From Erwinia typographi (GTDB taxonomy: Bacteria > Pseudomonadota > Gammaproteobacteria > Enterobacterales > Enterobacteriaceae): a stretch of DNA of 64,000 nucleotides. Both the position numbers and the translations under genes were made by a program. The notes beneath the pieces are model-generated. The model did not search any database. It worked only from the letters and a program-made list of their open reading frames with translations, and was not told where the DNA came from. Shown here in pieces: positions 7,021 to 15,249 of this stretch; the stretch's first letter is position 1; each line of letters starts with the position of its first letter. Location: NCBI RefSeq assembly GCF_000773975.1, contig NZ_JRUQ01000051.1, positions 62,001 through 126,000 of the forward strand, read 5' to 3'.

Positions 7021-7054
7021 CGTTAAGGTGGCGTTAAGTTTTAGGCGGTATAAT
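7021..7054 (+). promoter_or_regulatory. pagP promoter with PhoP-box-like direct repeat
   Basis: CGTTAA-GGTGG-CGTTAA (7021-7037) is a direct repeat with 11-bp spacing, close to the PhoP box (TGTTTA-N5-TGTTTA), ending 11 bases before a perfect -10 TATAAT (7049-7054). This is the arrangement of PhoP-dependent promoters such as pagP in related bacteria. The surrounding gap 6708-7148 shows no gene I can support. Confidence 0.65.
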
Positions 7055-7148
7055 GGCTGTTTTTTGTAACGGTATGACATCAGGCACCACTTTATAGCCA
7101 TTGTGTAATGACGTCTTTTTAACATCAGGTGAAACGGTAAATAACTCT

Positions 7149-7721
7149 GTGAAGTCACGTAAACTCCCTCTTTTACTGCTGGCGCTGACCAGTGTCTTCT
7201 TTACCGGCTGTGCGCAGGCGATCACGCTGGCTACCGGCATCTCTAATACCTGGCACGCGTTTAGCGATAACGTCAGTGAAACCTGGAACAACCCGGACAG
7301 CTATGACCTGTATATCCCGGCCATCACCTGGCACAACCGTCTGACCTATGACAAAGAAAAAACGGACAGATACAATGAGCGTCCGTGGGGAGCCGGTGGC
7401 GGCATCTCCCACTATGATGAGAAAGGAAACTGGAACGGCCTGTACCTGATGGCGTTTAAGGATTCGTTTAATAAGTGGGAACCGATTGGCGGTTATGGTT
7501 GGGAAAAGACCTGGCGGCCGCTGAATGACCAGAATTTCCACCTGGGTTTGGGCTACACGGCCGGGGTCACGGCGCGGGATAACTGGAAGTATATCCCTGT
7601 TCCGCTGGTGCTACCGCTGGCATCAGTGGGTTACAGCAAGGCAACCTTCCAGATGACTTATATTCCAGGGACTTACAACAACGGCAACGTCTATTTTGCC
7701 TGGTTCCGCTGGCAGTTTTAG
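7149..7721 (+). CDS. pagP: PagP lipid A palmitoyltransferase
   Basis: An outer-membrane eight-stranded beta-barrel enzyme that moves palmitate from phospholipids to lipid A, increasing resistance to cationic peptides. The conserved blocks [10 protein letters not shown] (catalytic His), [25 protein letters not shown] (catalytic Asp-Ser) and the C-terminal [15 protein letters not shown] are all present. The GTG at 7149 gives a normal signal peptide ([19 protein letters not shown]) and 190 residues; the ATG at 7101 would put acidic residues ahead of it. The end of the signal reads FTGCAQA, so either Cys lipidation or AxA cleavage is possible; E. coli PagP is not a lipoprotein. Probable PhoPQ control is shown by the upstream promoter. 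Confidence 0.93.
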   Translation: MKSRKLPLLLLALTSVFFTGCAQAITLATGISNTWHAFSDNVSETWNNPDSYDLYIPAITWHNRLTYDKEKTDRYNERPWGAGGGISHYDEKGNWNGLYLMAFKDSFNKWEPIGGYGWEKTWRPLNDQNFHLGLGYTAGVTARDNWKYIPVPLVLPLASVGYSKATFQMTYIPGTYNNGNVYFAWFRWQF

Positions 7722-7871
7722 CGGCGGCAAAGGCGTGAAATTATGGCGAATCTGCAAAAAAGTCGATATTTATCACTTTTTCGATACTGGCTACTGGACA
7801 AAAGCCTCGGCAATTGCTGTACTAACTGGCGACACAGTTTAGTGTCCATTTTTCATGTAAAGGTAATATAG

Positions 7872-8081
7872 ATGTCTAAGATTAAAGGTAGCGTTAAGTG
7901 GTTTAATGAGTCCAAAGGATTCGGTTTCATTACTCCAGAAGATGGTAGCAAAGACGTGTTCGTACACTTCTCTGCCATCCAGAGCAATGGTTTCAAAACT
8001 CTGGCTGAAGGTCAGCGCGTAGAGTTCGAAATCACCAACGGCGCCAAAGGCCCATCTGCTGCTAACGTTGCCGCTATTTAA
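7872..8081 (+). CDS. cspE: Cold-shock protein CspE
   Basis: A 69-residue cold-shock-domain protein, nearly identical to E. coli CspE. The RNP1 (KGFGFI) and RNP2 (VFVHF) motifs that bind single-stranded nucleic acid are intact. CspE is a constitutive RNA chaperone and transcription antiterminator. It follows pagP as in E. coli, and a strong terminator follows it. The E. coli neighbour crcB is missing downstream. Confidence 0.97.
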   Translation: MSKIKGSVKWFNESKGFGFITPEDGSKDVFVHFSAIQSNGFKTLAEGQRVEFEITNGAKGPSAANVAAI

Positions 8082-8104
8082 GTTATCAGACAGAATTCTA
8101 AAAA

Positions 8105-8128
8105 CCCGCCGAACGGCGGGTTTTTTTT
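8105..8128 (+). terminator. cspE terminator
   Basis: CCCGCCGAACGGCGGG followed by eight T residues, directly after cspE. Confidence 0.95.
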
Positions 8129-8174
8129 GCCTTTTTTTCGCCCCGAAAGGAAACCGGTGATAAAGGCCGCCCGG

Positions 8175-8270
8175 TCAGCGCGACATAAAAGACTGAAGCC
8201 ACAGGATCAACGCCAGCAGGCTGATGGCTACCGCAACGGCTTCACTGAACGTTTTAGGGAGGGCGTTCAT
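8175..8270 (-). CDS. Possible 31-residue membrane protein
   Basis: A short frame encoding MNALPKTFSEAVAVAISLLALILWLQSFMSR: a polar N-terminus, one hydrophobic helix of about 18 residues, and a basic end, a plausible single-pass small membrane protein. The ribosome site upstream of the ATG at 8270 is weak (AGAGAAA). I do not recognise the family. The rest of the 8130-8500 gap shows nothing else. This needs comparison with other genomes to be accepted. Confidence 0.4.
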   Translation of the reverse strand: MNALPKTFSEAVAVAISLLALILWLQSFMSR

Positions 8271-8500
8271 CTTATCGTTTCTCTGAGCTGTTTAGTCAAA
8301 GAGTGTGGCGAAACAATATTAAGGAAACATTAATCAAACTGATTTGGACGAGAAAATACTGCTGGAGGCCTTCTGGTGAAAAAATATCTGACGGTCTGTT
8401 ACGTCGCCAGCATTTCTGAGGCTTGCTAATTCAGCCTTGCAGGCTATATACATAGGCAAAAGAGCCCCGGCATGGCAGGCTCAAATCTGGAGAACACCCG

Positions 8501-8929
8501 ATGAAAATCCGTCTGGCGGAAGCGAAAGACAGTTTTGCCCTGAGCGCGCTGTTAACTGAACTGGGCTATGAGAATACCGAGGCCTTTATCGATCGTCGGC
8601 TTGCCCAACTGATTGACGATCGGACTGAAGAGCTGCTGATTGCCGAGCATGGCAGCACGGTACTGGGCTTTATTTCCCTGCATTTTATTCCACAACTGGC
8701 CTTAAACGGGGATTTTGCCCGCGTCAGCTACTTCTGCATTGCAGAGGGAGAGCGGAGCAAAGGGGCCGGGCAGCAGCTGTTGCAACATGCTGAAAGCCTG
8801 GCGCGGCAGCGTGGCTGCGACAGGATGGAAGTGCATTGTCACCAGCGCAGAACGAAAGCCAATGCTTTCTATGCACGCGAGGGGTACAGCGAATCTCCCC
8901 GCTACCTGATTAAAAGCCTCAGCGAATAG
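8501..8929 (+). CDS. GNAT-family N-acetyltransferase
   Basis: A 142-residue single-domain acetyl-CoA-dependent acetyltransferase. The N-terminal strand (KIRLAEAKDSFALSALLTEL), central strand (VSYFCIAEGERSKGAGQQLLQHAESLARQRG) with the R/Q-x-x-G-x-G/A acetyl-CoA loop (RSKGAG), and final strand-helix (NAFYAREGYSE) are the GNAT motifs. The substrate cannot be deduced. AGAACACC before the ATG is a weak ribosome site. Its end overlaps the convergent mocR gene by 11 bases. Confidence 0.88.
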   Translation: MKIRLAEAKDSFALSALLTELGYENTEAFIDRRLAQLIDDRTEELLIAEHGSTVLGFISLHFIPQLALNGDFARVSYFCIAEGERSKGAGQQLLQHAESLARQRGCDRMEVHCHQRRTKANAFYAREGYSESPRYLIKSLSE

Positions 8930-10268
8930 CGTTTTTATCCAGACCGCAGGCCAGCAGCAGGGCATCAGCAATGCTTTCAATACTCTCGCTCTGAATCATT
9001 GAGATGCTGACGCGGATAAACTGGACCCTTCCGCTACGACAGCGCTCACCCGGCAGCACGGCAATGCCTCTTGCCGCCAGGGTGATCATCGCAAACTGCT
9101 CAGACTGGACCGGAATAAAAATGCTCAGTCCGTCACGGGCGGGCAGGACCAGCCCCCGTTTCGCCAGTGCGTCAAGCAGCTGACCACGCCGCCGGGCATA
9201 GATGGCTTTTGCCTGTTGGATCTGCTGTTGGGTGGTGGCGTCGGTCAGCATCCAGGCCACGGCCTGTTGCAGAATACGGCTGGTCCAGCCCGCGCCAAAA
9301 TTTCGCCATGACTGAATGCGTTTAATCTGCGCCTGCGGGCCAGAGAGCACGGCCATTCTCAGGTCTGGTCCGTAGGCCTTGGAGTACGAGCGTACGTGCA
9401 GCGTTCTGTCCGGGAAGTAGCGCCCCAGGCTCCAGACCGGATGAGCGGAAAGATCCCCAATCCCATCGTCTTCCACGATCAGCGTTCGCGTGCCGGCCAG
9501 TACCCTGGCTAACGCTTCGCTGCGCGCTTCGCTGACCGTGTGCCCGGTAGCGGAATGGGTTCTGGGCTGATAAATAAAGGCCGTGGCGCCTTTGTTCAGT
9601 AACATCGCCAGCGCGCCAGGTAAGGGGCCGTCTTCGTCGCAGGCTAGCGGCATTATCTCTGCCCCGATATTGTCCAGCATATCCAGCAGACGCGTGGCGG
9701 TCGGGTCCTCAATGATCACCTTCTCGCCGGGTAAAAACAGCGTCTGCATAATGCAGTTCATGGCATCGAATCCGCCGTCGGTTGCCAGCCACGCGTCGGC
9801 CACGTAGGGCCAGCCGGGTTTAATCGCCTCCAGCAGGGGCTGGGCAATAGCATCGCGCTGGTAACTGTTCAACTGGGGACACTGCACGCCCTGCAACATC
9901 GCTTCTTTCAAGTCAGGAAGCAGAGCCGGGTCAGGGGACGCCATGGCAAGATCGGCACGAATATTGTCGCCATAATTGCCGATCTTCTCAAAACGTACCG
10001 GTCTTGGCGTGACGTTATCGCCGCATACCCACACGCCGCCGCGGCCTTTTCCGGCAATCACTTTCTGACGTTTCAACTGCCCCCAGGCCGCCGAAACGGT
10101 CGCAGGACTGACACCTAATTTCTCTGCCAGATCGCGCACTGAAGGTAAATGTGTGCCGATTGGAATCTGTCCCTCACGGATAAGCTCAGCCGTCACCCCC
10201 GAAATTCCCTTCACAGAGGCATCGGTAAGGCGCTCAGCAAACCAGTTCAAATCCAGCGTTGAGGTCAT
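8919..10268 (-). CDS. MocR/GntR-family PLP-dependent regulator
   Basis: A 449-residue regulator fusing an N-terminal GntR winged helix (about residues 10-75, with SVRDLAEKLGVSPATVSAAWGQL as the recognition region) to an aminotransferase-like domain. The PLP lysine lies in SYSKAYGPDLR. MocR regulators sense vitamin B6 or amino-compound aldimines and generally control adjacent, divergently read genes. Here the divergent operon starts at 10405 with an NMT1-like protein, YbeM and an amino-acid ABC transporter, so it probably controls that operon and itself. The length is usual for the family. The precise effector is unknown. Confidence 0.9.
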   Translation of the reverse strand: MTSTLDLNWFAERLTDASVKGISGVTAELIREGQIPIGTHLPSVRDLAEKLGVSPATVSAAWGQLKRQKVIAGKGRGGVWVCGDNVTPRPVRFEKIGNYGDNIRADLAMASPDPALLPDLKEAMLQGVQCPQLNSYQRDAIAQPLLEAIKPGWPYVADAWLATDGGFDAMNCIMQTLFLPGEKVIIEDPTATRLLDMLDNIGAEIMPLACDEDGPLPGALAMLLNKGATAFIYQPRTHSATGHTVSEARSEALARVLAGTRTLIVEDDGIGDLSAHPVWSLGRYFPDRTLHVRSYSKAYGPDLRMAVLSGPQAQIKRIQSWRNFGAGWTSRILQQAVAWMLTDATTQQQIQQAKAIYARRRGQLLDALAKRGLVLPARDGLSIFIPVQSEQFAMITLAARGIAVLPGERCRSGRVQFIRVSISMIQSESIESIADALLLACGLDKNAIR

Positions 10269-10316
10269 AAGAAATCCATTTGTTCAGTAACAAAGAAATT
10301 ATTGTACAGCTATTAT

Positions 10317-10333
10317 TATCGATCTAGTATCGA
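10317..10333. promoter_or_regulatory. Direct repeat in the mocR-operon intergenic region
   Basis: TATCGA-TCTAG-TATCGA is a direct repeat with an 11-bp period in the 136-bp divergent promoter region. MocR regulators commonly bind short direct repeats, so this is a candidate operator; it is a short motif and could be chance. Confidence 0.35.
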
Positions 10334-10404
10334 ATTCAAGCAGTAATTGCACACTATTTATGCGCCCATTGCGGCGCGCTGTTCAAGGCAGGGAGAGAGA
10401 AGAG

Positions 10405-11364
10405 ATGGTCACCATCAGACTGGCTGTACGAGACTGGGATTACTTTACGCCGCTGGCGCTTGGCGATATCAAACCGCAGGGGTTTGCGCTGGAGGTTCAT
10501 CGTGTGGGGACGCTGGTGGGCAATCTGGCTACCAGCAGCGACTATGACGCGGCGGAGATCTCGTTCAGCCGCTATGCTCAGGGCAGGGCGAAGGGGGAAT
10601 CCTCATTGCTGGCGCTGCCGCACTTCCTGATGCGGGGCTTCCGCCAGCGCTGCATTATCACCACGGCTGAGAACCCTCTTGTTTCACTGGCACAGCTGAA
10701 GGGAAAGAAGATTGGCGTTACCGGCTGGCAGGATTCCGGCAACACCTGGACTCGTGCCCTGCTGCGTGAGGCGGGCGTGGAGATTGATGATGCGTACTGG
10801 TTTGCCGGACGCCTGACCGCAGATCATCCCATTGTCGATCGCCTGAACGGATTTGGCCGTCCGGGTCGCATCGAAGTGGCGCCCGGTGAACGTCCAATGA
10901 TTGAGCTGCTGCAAGCCGGCGAGCTGGATGCGGTATTCACCCCCTTTATGCCGCAGGGGTTCTTTCTGAAAGGCTCAGGTCTGCGTCAGCTGCAAACCGA
11001 CTTCCGCCAGGCCGAGCTGGAGTACTTTAACCGCGTGGGCTACATCCCCGGCCATCATCTTCTGGCCTTTAAATCGTCCTTCGCTGAAACCCATCCGGAG
11101 ATCCCGCAGCAGCTTAGTGAGCTGATCGAGCAGTCGGTAAAAATGTGGCATGACAAGCGCGAAAAATACGCCGATACCACGCCGTGGCTGCTGGACGATT
11201 TGCGACGCACCGCGCAGGATTTACCTGCCGACTGGAATGCAAATGGTTTTGACGCTAACAAAAAGATGATTACCGACTTCGGTAAAGAGCTTTTTGAGCA
11301 GGGTATTACTTCTCAATGCCTCACGGCTGGCGATTTATTCCCGTCCGTGCTGAAAGGAGCATAA
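10405..11364 (+). CDS. NMT1-like / dihydroxyphthalate-decarboxylase-like protein
   Basis: A 319-residue protein with the bilobed fold of NMT1/SsuA-type ligand-binding proteins but no signal peptide. This matches the cytoplasmic '4,5-dihydroxyphthalate decarboxylase' family, which was named after one member and is mostly of unknown function. Visible family blocks are LKGKKIGVTGWQDSGNTWTRALL (ligand loop), PGERPMIELLQAGELDAVF and the C-terminal domain. The ATG at 10405 follows GGGAGAGAGAAGAG; the frame upstream to 10360 is not supported. The ybeM start lies two bases after its stop. It is the first gene of the putative MocR-controlled operon; it may bind or process the compound imported by the ABC transporter. 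Confidence 0.75.
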   Translation: MVTIRLAVRDWDYFTPLALGDIKPQGFALEVHRVGTLVGNLATSSDYDAAEISFSRYAQGRAKGESSLLALPHFLMRGFRQRCIITTAENPLVSLAQLKGKKIGVTGWQDSGNTWTRALLREAGVEIDDAYWFAGRLTADHPIVDRLNGFGRPGRIEVAPGERPMIELLQAGELDAVFTPFMPQGFFLKGSGLRQLQTDFRQAELEYFNRVGYIPGHHLLAFKSSFAETHPEIPQQLSELIEQSVKMWHDKREKYADTTPWLLDDLRRTAQDLPADWNANGFDANKKMITDFGKELFEQGITSQCLTAGDLFPSVLKGA

Positions 11365-11366
11365 CG

Positions 11367-12161
11367 ATGAAAGTTGCATTAGGACAGTTCGCGGTCAGCC
11401 GCGAATGGCAGGAAAACGCCGTGACCTGTACCGGGTTAATGGCACAGGCGCTGGCCGGTGGCGCAGATTTACTGGTGCTGCCGGAAGGCGTTCTCGCGCG
11501 CGATATTGCCGACCCGGATTTAGTGTTGAAAGCCGCACAGCCGCTGGACGGTCCGTTTCTGAGCGAAGTGTATGCCGCCAGCCGTGGCAACAATCTGACG
11601 ACCATGATGACCGTTCATGTTCCCACCGACGATGGCAAGGCGCTGAACGTGCTGATCGCCGTGCGCAATGGCGAAATTGTGGCGCGCTACGACAAGCTGC
11701 ATCTTTACGACGCGTTTGCTATGCAGGAATCCCGCAACGTGAGGCCGGGCAACAACGTGCCGCCGCTGGTTGAGGTTGCCGGGATGAAAGTGGGGCTGAT
11801 GACCTGCTACGACGTCCGTTTCCCCGAGCTGGCCCGTCGTCTGGTACTGGACGGCGCGGATGTGCTGGTTCTGCCCGCGGCCTGGGTGAAAGGTCCGCTG
11901 AAAGAGATGCATTGGGAAGTGCTGGTGACTGCCCGCGCGCTGGAGAATACCTGTTATCTGGTGGCGGTGGGTGAGTGTGGTCCACGCAATATCGGCAACA
12001 GCCTGGTGGTCGATCCGTTAGGCGTGGCGATTGCGAAAGCGGCCGAAGCCCCGGCGCTGGTCTTTGCCGATTTAGATCCGGCACGGATTGCCCATGCGCG
12101 TAACGTACTGCCAGTGCTGGAAAACCGCTGTTTTGCTCGTCCTGAATTGCAAAATAAATAA
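11367..12161 (+). CDS. ybeM: YbeM nitrilase-superfamily amidase (deaminated glutathione amidase)
   Basis: A 264-residue carbon-nitrogen hydrolase close to E. coli YbeM, whose intact relatives hydrolyse deaminated glutathione, a transamination by-product. The Glu-Lys-Cys triad is present: E in VLPEGVLAR, K in YDKLHLYDAF, C in GLMTCYDVRFPE. The ATG at 11367 follows AAAGGAG and is two bases after the previous stop. In E. coli ybeM lies beside tatE; here the same location is kept, but the gene sits in an operon with a regulator and transporter. That context raises the possibility of a different natural substrate. Confidence 0.88.
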   Translation: MKVALGQFAVSREWQENAVTCTGLMAQALAGGADLLVLPEGVLARDIADPDLVLKAAQPLDGPFLSEVYAASRGNNLTTMMTVHVPTDDGKALNVLIAVRNGEIVARYDKLHLYDAFAMQESRNVRPGNNVPPLVEVAGMKVGLMTCYDVRFPELARRLVLDGADVLVLPAAWVKGPLKEMHWEVLVTARALENTCYLVAVGECGPRNIGNSLVVDPLGVAIAKAAEAPALVFADLDPARIAHARNVLPVLENRCFARPELQNK

Positions 12162-12181
12162 GATATCGGGGGAAGGTTAGA

Positions 12182-13069
12182 ATGAAAAAGAGAGCAACCG
12201 CCATTGTGCTGGCTTTGGGGCTTAGTGCGGGTTTTGCCCAGGCCGCAGACGCTATTCCGGTTCAGAAAGTCGATCAGGCGTTACACGATCGTTTACCGGC
12301 TGATATCAAATCGGCGGGGAAAATGATTTCAGTGAACAACGGTTCATTCCCTCCTTATGAGATCGTCGAGGGGCCAACCACCATGAGCGGAGCCTCCGCT
12401 GATTTGACCGAAGCGCTGGCCCAATTGCTGGGCATTAAAATTGAACATGCTACCGTGAGTGGGCTATCTGGCGTGTTGGCTGGCATTAAGTCTGGTCGTT
12501 ACCAACTGGCGATTGGTCCGGTCGGCGACTATCCGGACCGTCAGGCGAACAATGACTTTATCGATTTCGTGCAGGAGTTCGTGGTATTTGCCGTGCAGAA
12601 AGGCAACCCGGAAAAAATTAACAGCCTGGATGATACCTGCGGCAAACGGATCGCGGTGATGGCCGCCGGTTCGGCCGAGCAGGTGATTCGCAAGCAGTCG
12701 CAGGTCTGTACCGACGCAGGCAAGCCAGCGGTCACCGTACAGTCGTTTACCGACCAGCCGTCGTCCATACTTGCGGTTCGCTCCAAACGGTCTGACGCCT
12801 TCTTCTCCTCTCAGGCACCGCTGGTGTACTTTGTTGACCAGGCGCACGGTCAGCTGGAGCTGACCGGTCAGGGCAAGAAAAACGGCTTTGGCGATATTTT
12901 CCAGGGCACCGTAGTGCCGAAAGATTCCGAGCTGGGCAAAGTGGTGCTTGATGGCTACAAGGCGCTGTTCGCCAACGGGACTTACGCGGCGATCATGAAA
13001 AAATGGAAGCTGGACGGCAACATGATTACCGCTCCGGGGGTTAACCTGGCGAAAGGGGCAGCGAAATGA
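12182..13069 (+). CDS. Polar amino-acid ABC transporter, periplasmic binding protein
   Basis: A 295-residue family 3 solute-binding protein. The Sec signal peptide ends in AQAADA at about residue 22. The binding domain shows the family blocks NGSFPPYEIV, ASADLTEALAQLLGIK and GRYQLAIGPVGDYPDRQ. The usual substrates are amino acids or opine-like compounds; the specificity is not readable. It overlaps the permease gene by four bases (ATGA) and forms the transporter with the next two genes. Confidence 0.92.
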   Translation: MKKRATAIVLALGLSAGFAQAADAIPVQKVDQALHDRLPADIKSAGKMISVNNGSFPPYEIVEGPTTMSGASADLTEALAQLLGIKIEHATVSGLSGVLAGIKSGRYQLAIGPVGDYPDRQANNDFIDFVQEFVVFAVQKGNPEKINSLDDTCGKRIAVMAAGSAEQVIRKQSQVCTDAGKPAVTVQSFTDQPSSILAVRSKRSDAFFSSQAPLVYFVDQAHGQLELTGQGKKNGFGDIFQGTVVPKDSELGKVVLDGYKALFANGTYAAIMKKWKLDGNMITAPGVNLAKGAAK

Positions 13070-14040
13070 CCAACAGCGCCACGGATCCACGAGCCAGGGA
13101 GAGGGCAGACGTGCAGCAGCGCGACGTGGCTTTTGCCCGCAGCGCACCGCGTTATGGACGCCTGGTTTCCTGGATTGTGGTGCTGGTGATTGCGGCCAAT
13201 TTTAGCTGGCTGGTCGCCACTAATCCCAATTTTGAGTGGCATGTCGTGCTGCAATGGTTTACCGAAGGCTCGGTGCTGAAAGGGTTACAGGTTACGCTGG
13301 GCCTGACCCTCGTTTCAATGATCCTCGGCACGCTGCTTGGCCTGCTGCTCGCGGTCGCACGTCTGGCGGATAACCGTCTGCTGAGCGGCCTTTCCGGGCT
13401 TTATATCTGGTTCTTTCGCGGCACGCCGCTGCTGGTACAGCTGATTTTCTGGTACAACATGTCGACGCTGTTTCCAAAAATTACCCTGGGCATACCCTTT
13501 GGCGGCCCGGTGTTTGCCAGCTGGAACACCAACGACTTAATCACTCCGCTTACCGCCGCTATTGCGGGCCTGGCGCTGAATGAAGCGGCCTATATGGCTG
13601 AAATCATCCGGGCTGGCCTTCAGTCGGTTGACAGCGGTCAGGTAGAGACCACTCAGGCCTTTGGGATGAGCCGCGCCCGCGCCCTGCGCCGCATTATCAT
13701 TCCTCAGGCGATGCGTTCGATTATTCCGCCAACCGGCAATCAGTTGATCAGTATGATCAAAGCCACCTCACTGGTGAGCGTTATCGCCATGGGCGATCTG
13801 CTTTATTCAGTACAGTCGGTTTATAACCGCACCTTTGAGGTGATCCCGATGCTGATGGTGGCGGTGATCTGGTATCTGCTTATCACCTCGATTCTCAACG
13901 TGGGACAGTCATTTATTGAGCGTTATTACTCACGCGGCGTGCGTCGCAGCGTATCGGCGACTAAGCGGCGTCAATCGACGGCCGGGAGCAACGTCGCGCC
14001 AATGGTCAATCGTCCTTTCGTCCGTAAGGAGGATGTATGA
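13066..14040 (+). CDS. Polar amino-acid ABC transporter, permease
   Basis: A 324-residue inner-membrane protein with about five hydrophobic helices. The EAA cytoplasmic loop that contacts the ATPase reads EAAYMAEIIRAGLQSVDSGQ. The N-terminal 30 residues and the C-terminal 40 residues are extra polar extensions compared with typical 220-240-residue permeases of this HisM/GltK family. It overlaps both neighbours by four bases. A single permease gene implies a homodimeric channel. Confidence 0.92.
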   Translation: MTNSATDPRARERADVQQRDVAFARSAPRYGRLVSWIVVLVIAANFSWLVATNPNFEWHVVLQWFTEGSVLKGLQVTLGLTLVSMILGTLLGLLLAVARLADNRLLSGLSGLYIWFFRGTPLLVQLIFWYNMSTLFPKITLGIPFGGPVFASWNTNDLITPLTAAIAGLALNEAAYMAEIIRAGLQSVDSGQVETTQAFGMSRARALRRIIIPQAMRSIIPPTGNQLISMIKATSLVSVIAMGDLLYSVQSVYNRTFEVIPMLMVAVIWYLLITSILNVGQSFIERYYSRGVRRSVSATKRRQSTAGSNVAPMVNRPFVRKEDV

Positions 14041-14807
14041 GCGAGGTCAAGCCGCTGGTGCGTGCGCGTAACGTGCAGAAGAGCTACGGCGATAACGACG
14101 TGCTGAAAGGCATCGATCTGGACGTGATGCCGGGCGAGGTCGTGGTGATTTTGGGGCCGTCAGGCTCCGGGAAATCAACCTTTCTGCGCTGTATCAATCA
14201 TCTGGAAGACATGAACGCCGGTTCTATTATGGTGGGCGATCAGCAGATAGGCTATGAGCTGAAAAACGGTTCGCTACAGCGTTTGTCGCCGCGTAATATT
14301 GCCCGCCAGCGCAAGGAAATCGGCATGGTGTTTCAGCAGTTTAACCTTTATCCGCATATGACGGTGCTGCAAAACATCATTGAAGCGCCGATCGGCGTGC
14401 ATAAGGAGTCCCGTGCAGAGGCTACCCGCCACGCCACCGAGCTGCTGGCTACGGTGGGGCTGAGCGATAAGGCAGATGCCTGGCCTCGTCATTTATCCGG
14501 CGGACAGCAGCAGCGCGTGGCGATCGCAAGGGCGCTGGCGATCAGGCCTAAGCTGATGCTGTTTGATGAGCCAACCTCAGCGCTGGATCCCGAACTGGTG
14601 GGGGAAGTACTGGCTACGATGCGCACGCTGGCTGACCAGGGGCTGACCATGGTCGTGGTCACCCACGAAATTGGCTTTGCTCGCGAGGCGGCGGATCGGG
14701 TGGTGTTTATGGATGGCGGCGTAGTGGTTGAGCAGGGGCCGCCCGGCAAGGTATTGGCAAATCCTGAACATCCCCGCTTCCAGGCTTTCCTCAGTCGATT
14801 TATCTGA
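14037..14807 (+). CDS. Polar amino-acid ABC transporter, ATPase
   Basis: A 256-residue ATPase of the GlnQ/HisP type. Walker A (GPSGSGKS), Q-loop (FQQFNLYPH), signature (LSGGQQQR), Walker B ([12 protein letters not shown]) and the switch His (VVVTHEIGFA) are intact. An insertion of about ten residues after the first beta region (GYELKNGSLQRLSPR) is seen in ATPases of this subgroup. The last gene of the operon; tatE follows after 132 bases. Confidence 0.93.
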   Translation: MSEVKPLVRARNVQKSYGDNDVLKGIDLDVMPGEVVVILGPSGSGKSTFLRCINHLEDMNAGSIMVGDQQIGYELKNGSLQRLSPRNIARQRKEIGMVFQQFNLYPHMTVLQNIIEAPIGVHKESRAEATRHATELLATVGLSDKADAWPRHLSGGQQQRVAIARALAIRPKLMLFDEPTSALDPELVGEVLATMRTLADQGLTMVVVTHEIGFAREAADRVVFMDGGVVVEQGPPGKVLANPEHPRFQAFLSRFI

Positions 14808-14939
14808 TATTATCCCGCAGGTATTCTGTACAGGGCGTAATCTGTTACAGATTGCGGTTGTATTGACCGGTGAACTGCGCGTTAATACAGATTACGTTAT
14901 CGACCTTTTTAGTGGTCAGGTTAAAAAAAGAAGGTGTGT

Positions 14940-15146
14940 ATGGAAGGTATCAGTATCGCAAAACTGCTGATTATCGGTGCTCTGATCGTATTGCTGTTCG
15001 GAACCAATAAGTTACGTTCTCTCGGTGGCGATCTGGGGTCAGCGATTAAAGGCTTTAAAAAGGCTATGAGTGACGACGACACTTCCGCTAAAAAAGCGCC
15101 GGTCACTGAAGAAAAGCCTGCCGAACAGGTTGCTCATAAAGAGTGA
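14940..15146 (+). CDS. tatE: TatE twin-arginine translocase subunit
   Basis: A 68-residue TatA-like protein: one N-terminal membrane helix ([18 protein letters not shown]), then the conserved amphipathic helix ([19 protein letters not shown]) and a charged tail. TatE is a minor pore subunit in the export of folded twin-arginine proteins. The ATG at 14940 follows AAGAAGG; the frame two codons longer lacks a matching homologous start. The position before lipA is as in E. coli. The 132-bp leader contains repeats of ACAGATT (around 14839-14853 and 14887-14893) of unknown meaning. Confidence 0.94.
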   Translation: MEGISIAKLLIIGALIVLLFGTNKLRSLGGDLGSAIKGFKKAMSDDDTSAKKAPVTEEKPAEQVAHKE

Positions 15147-15168
15147 TTTCCCGTCGGTAAACGCAAAA

Positions 15169-15194
15169 ACGGATGACAAAGTCATCCGTTTTTT
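15169..15194. terminator. Bidirectional terminator between tatE and lipA
   Basis: ACGGATGAC-AAA-GTCATCCGT with T residues following on the plus strand and A residues before it, between the convergent tatE and lipA genes. Confidence 0.9.
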
Positions 15195-15249
15195 GTTTCT
15201 GCGCTATTAATGTAAATAAGTGTGACAAGGCAGCGCCCCGCCAGGCCGC

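Noticed and set aside
6892-7158. 88-residue minus-strand frame upstream of pagP
   Set aside because: It overlaps the pagP promoter, has no ribosome site, and its composition does not look coding.
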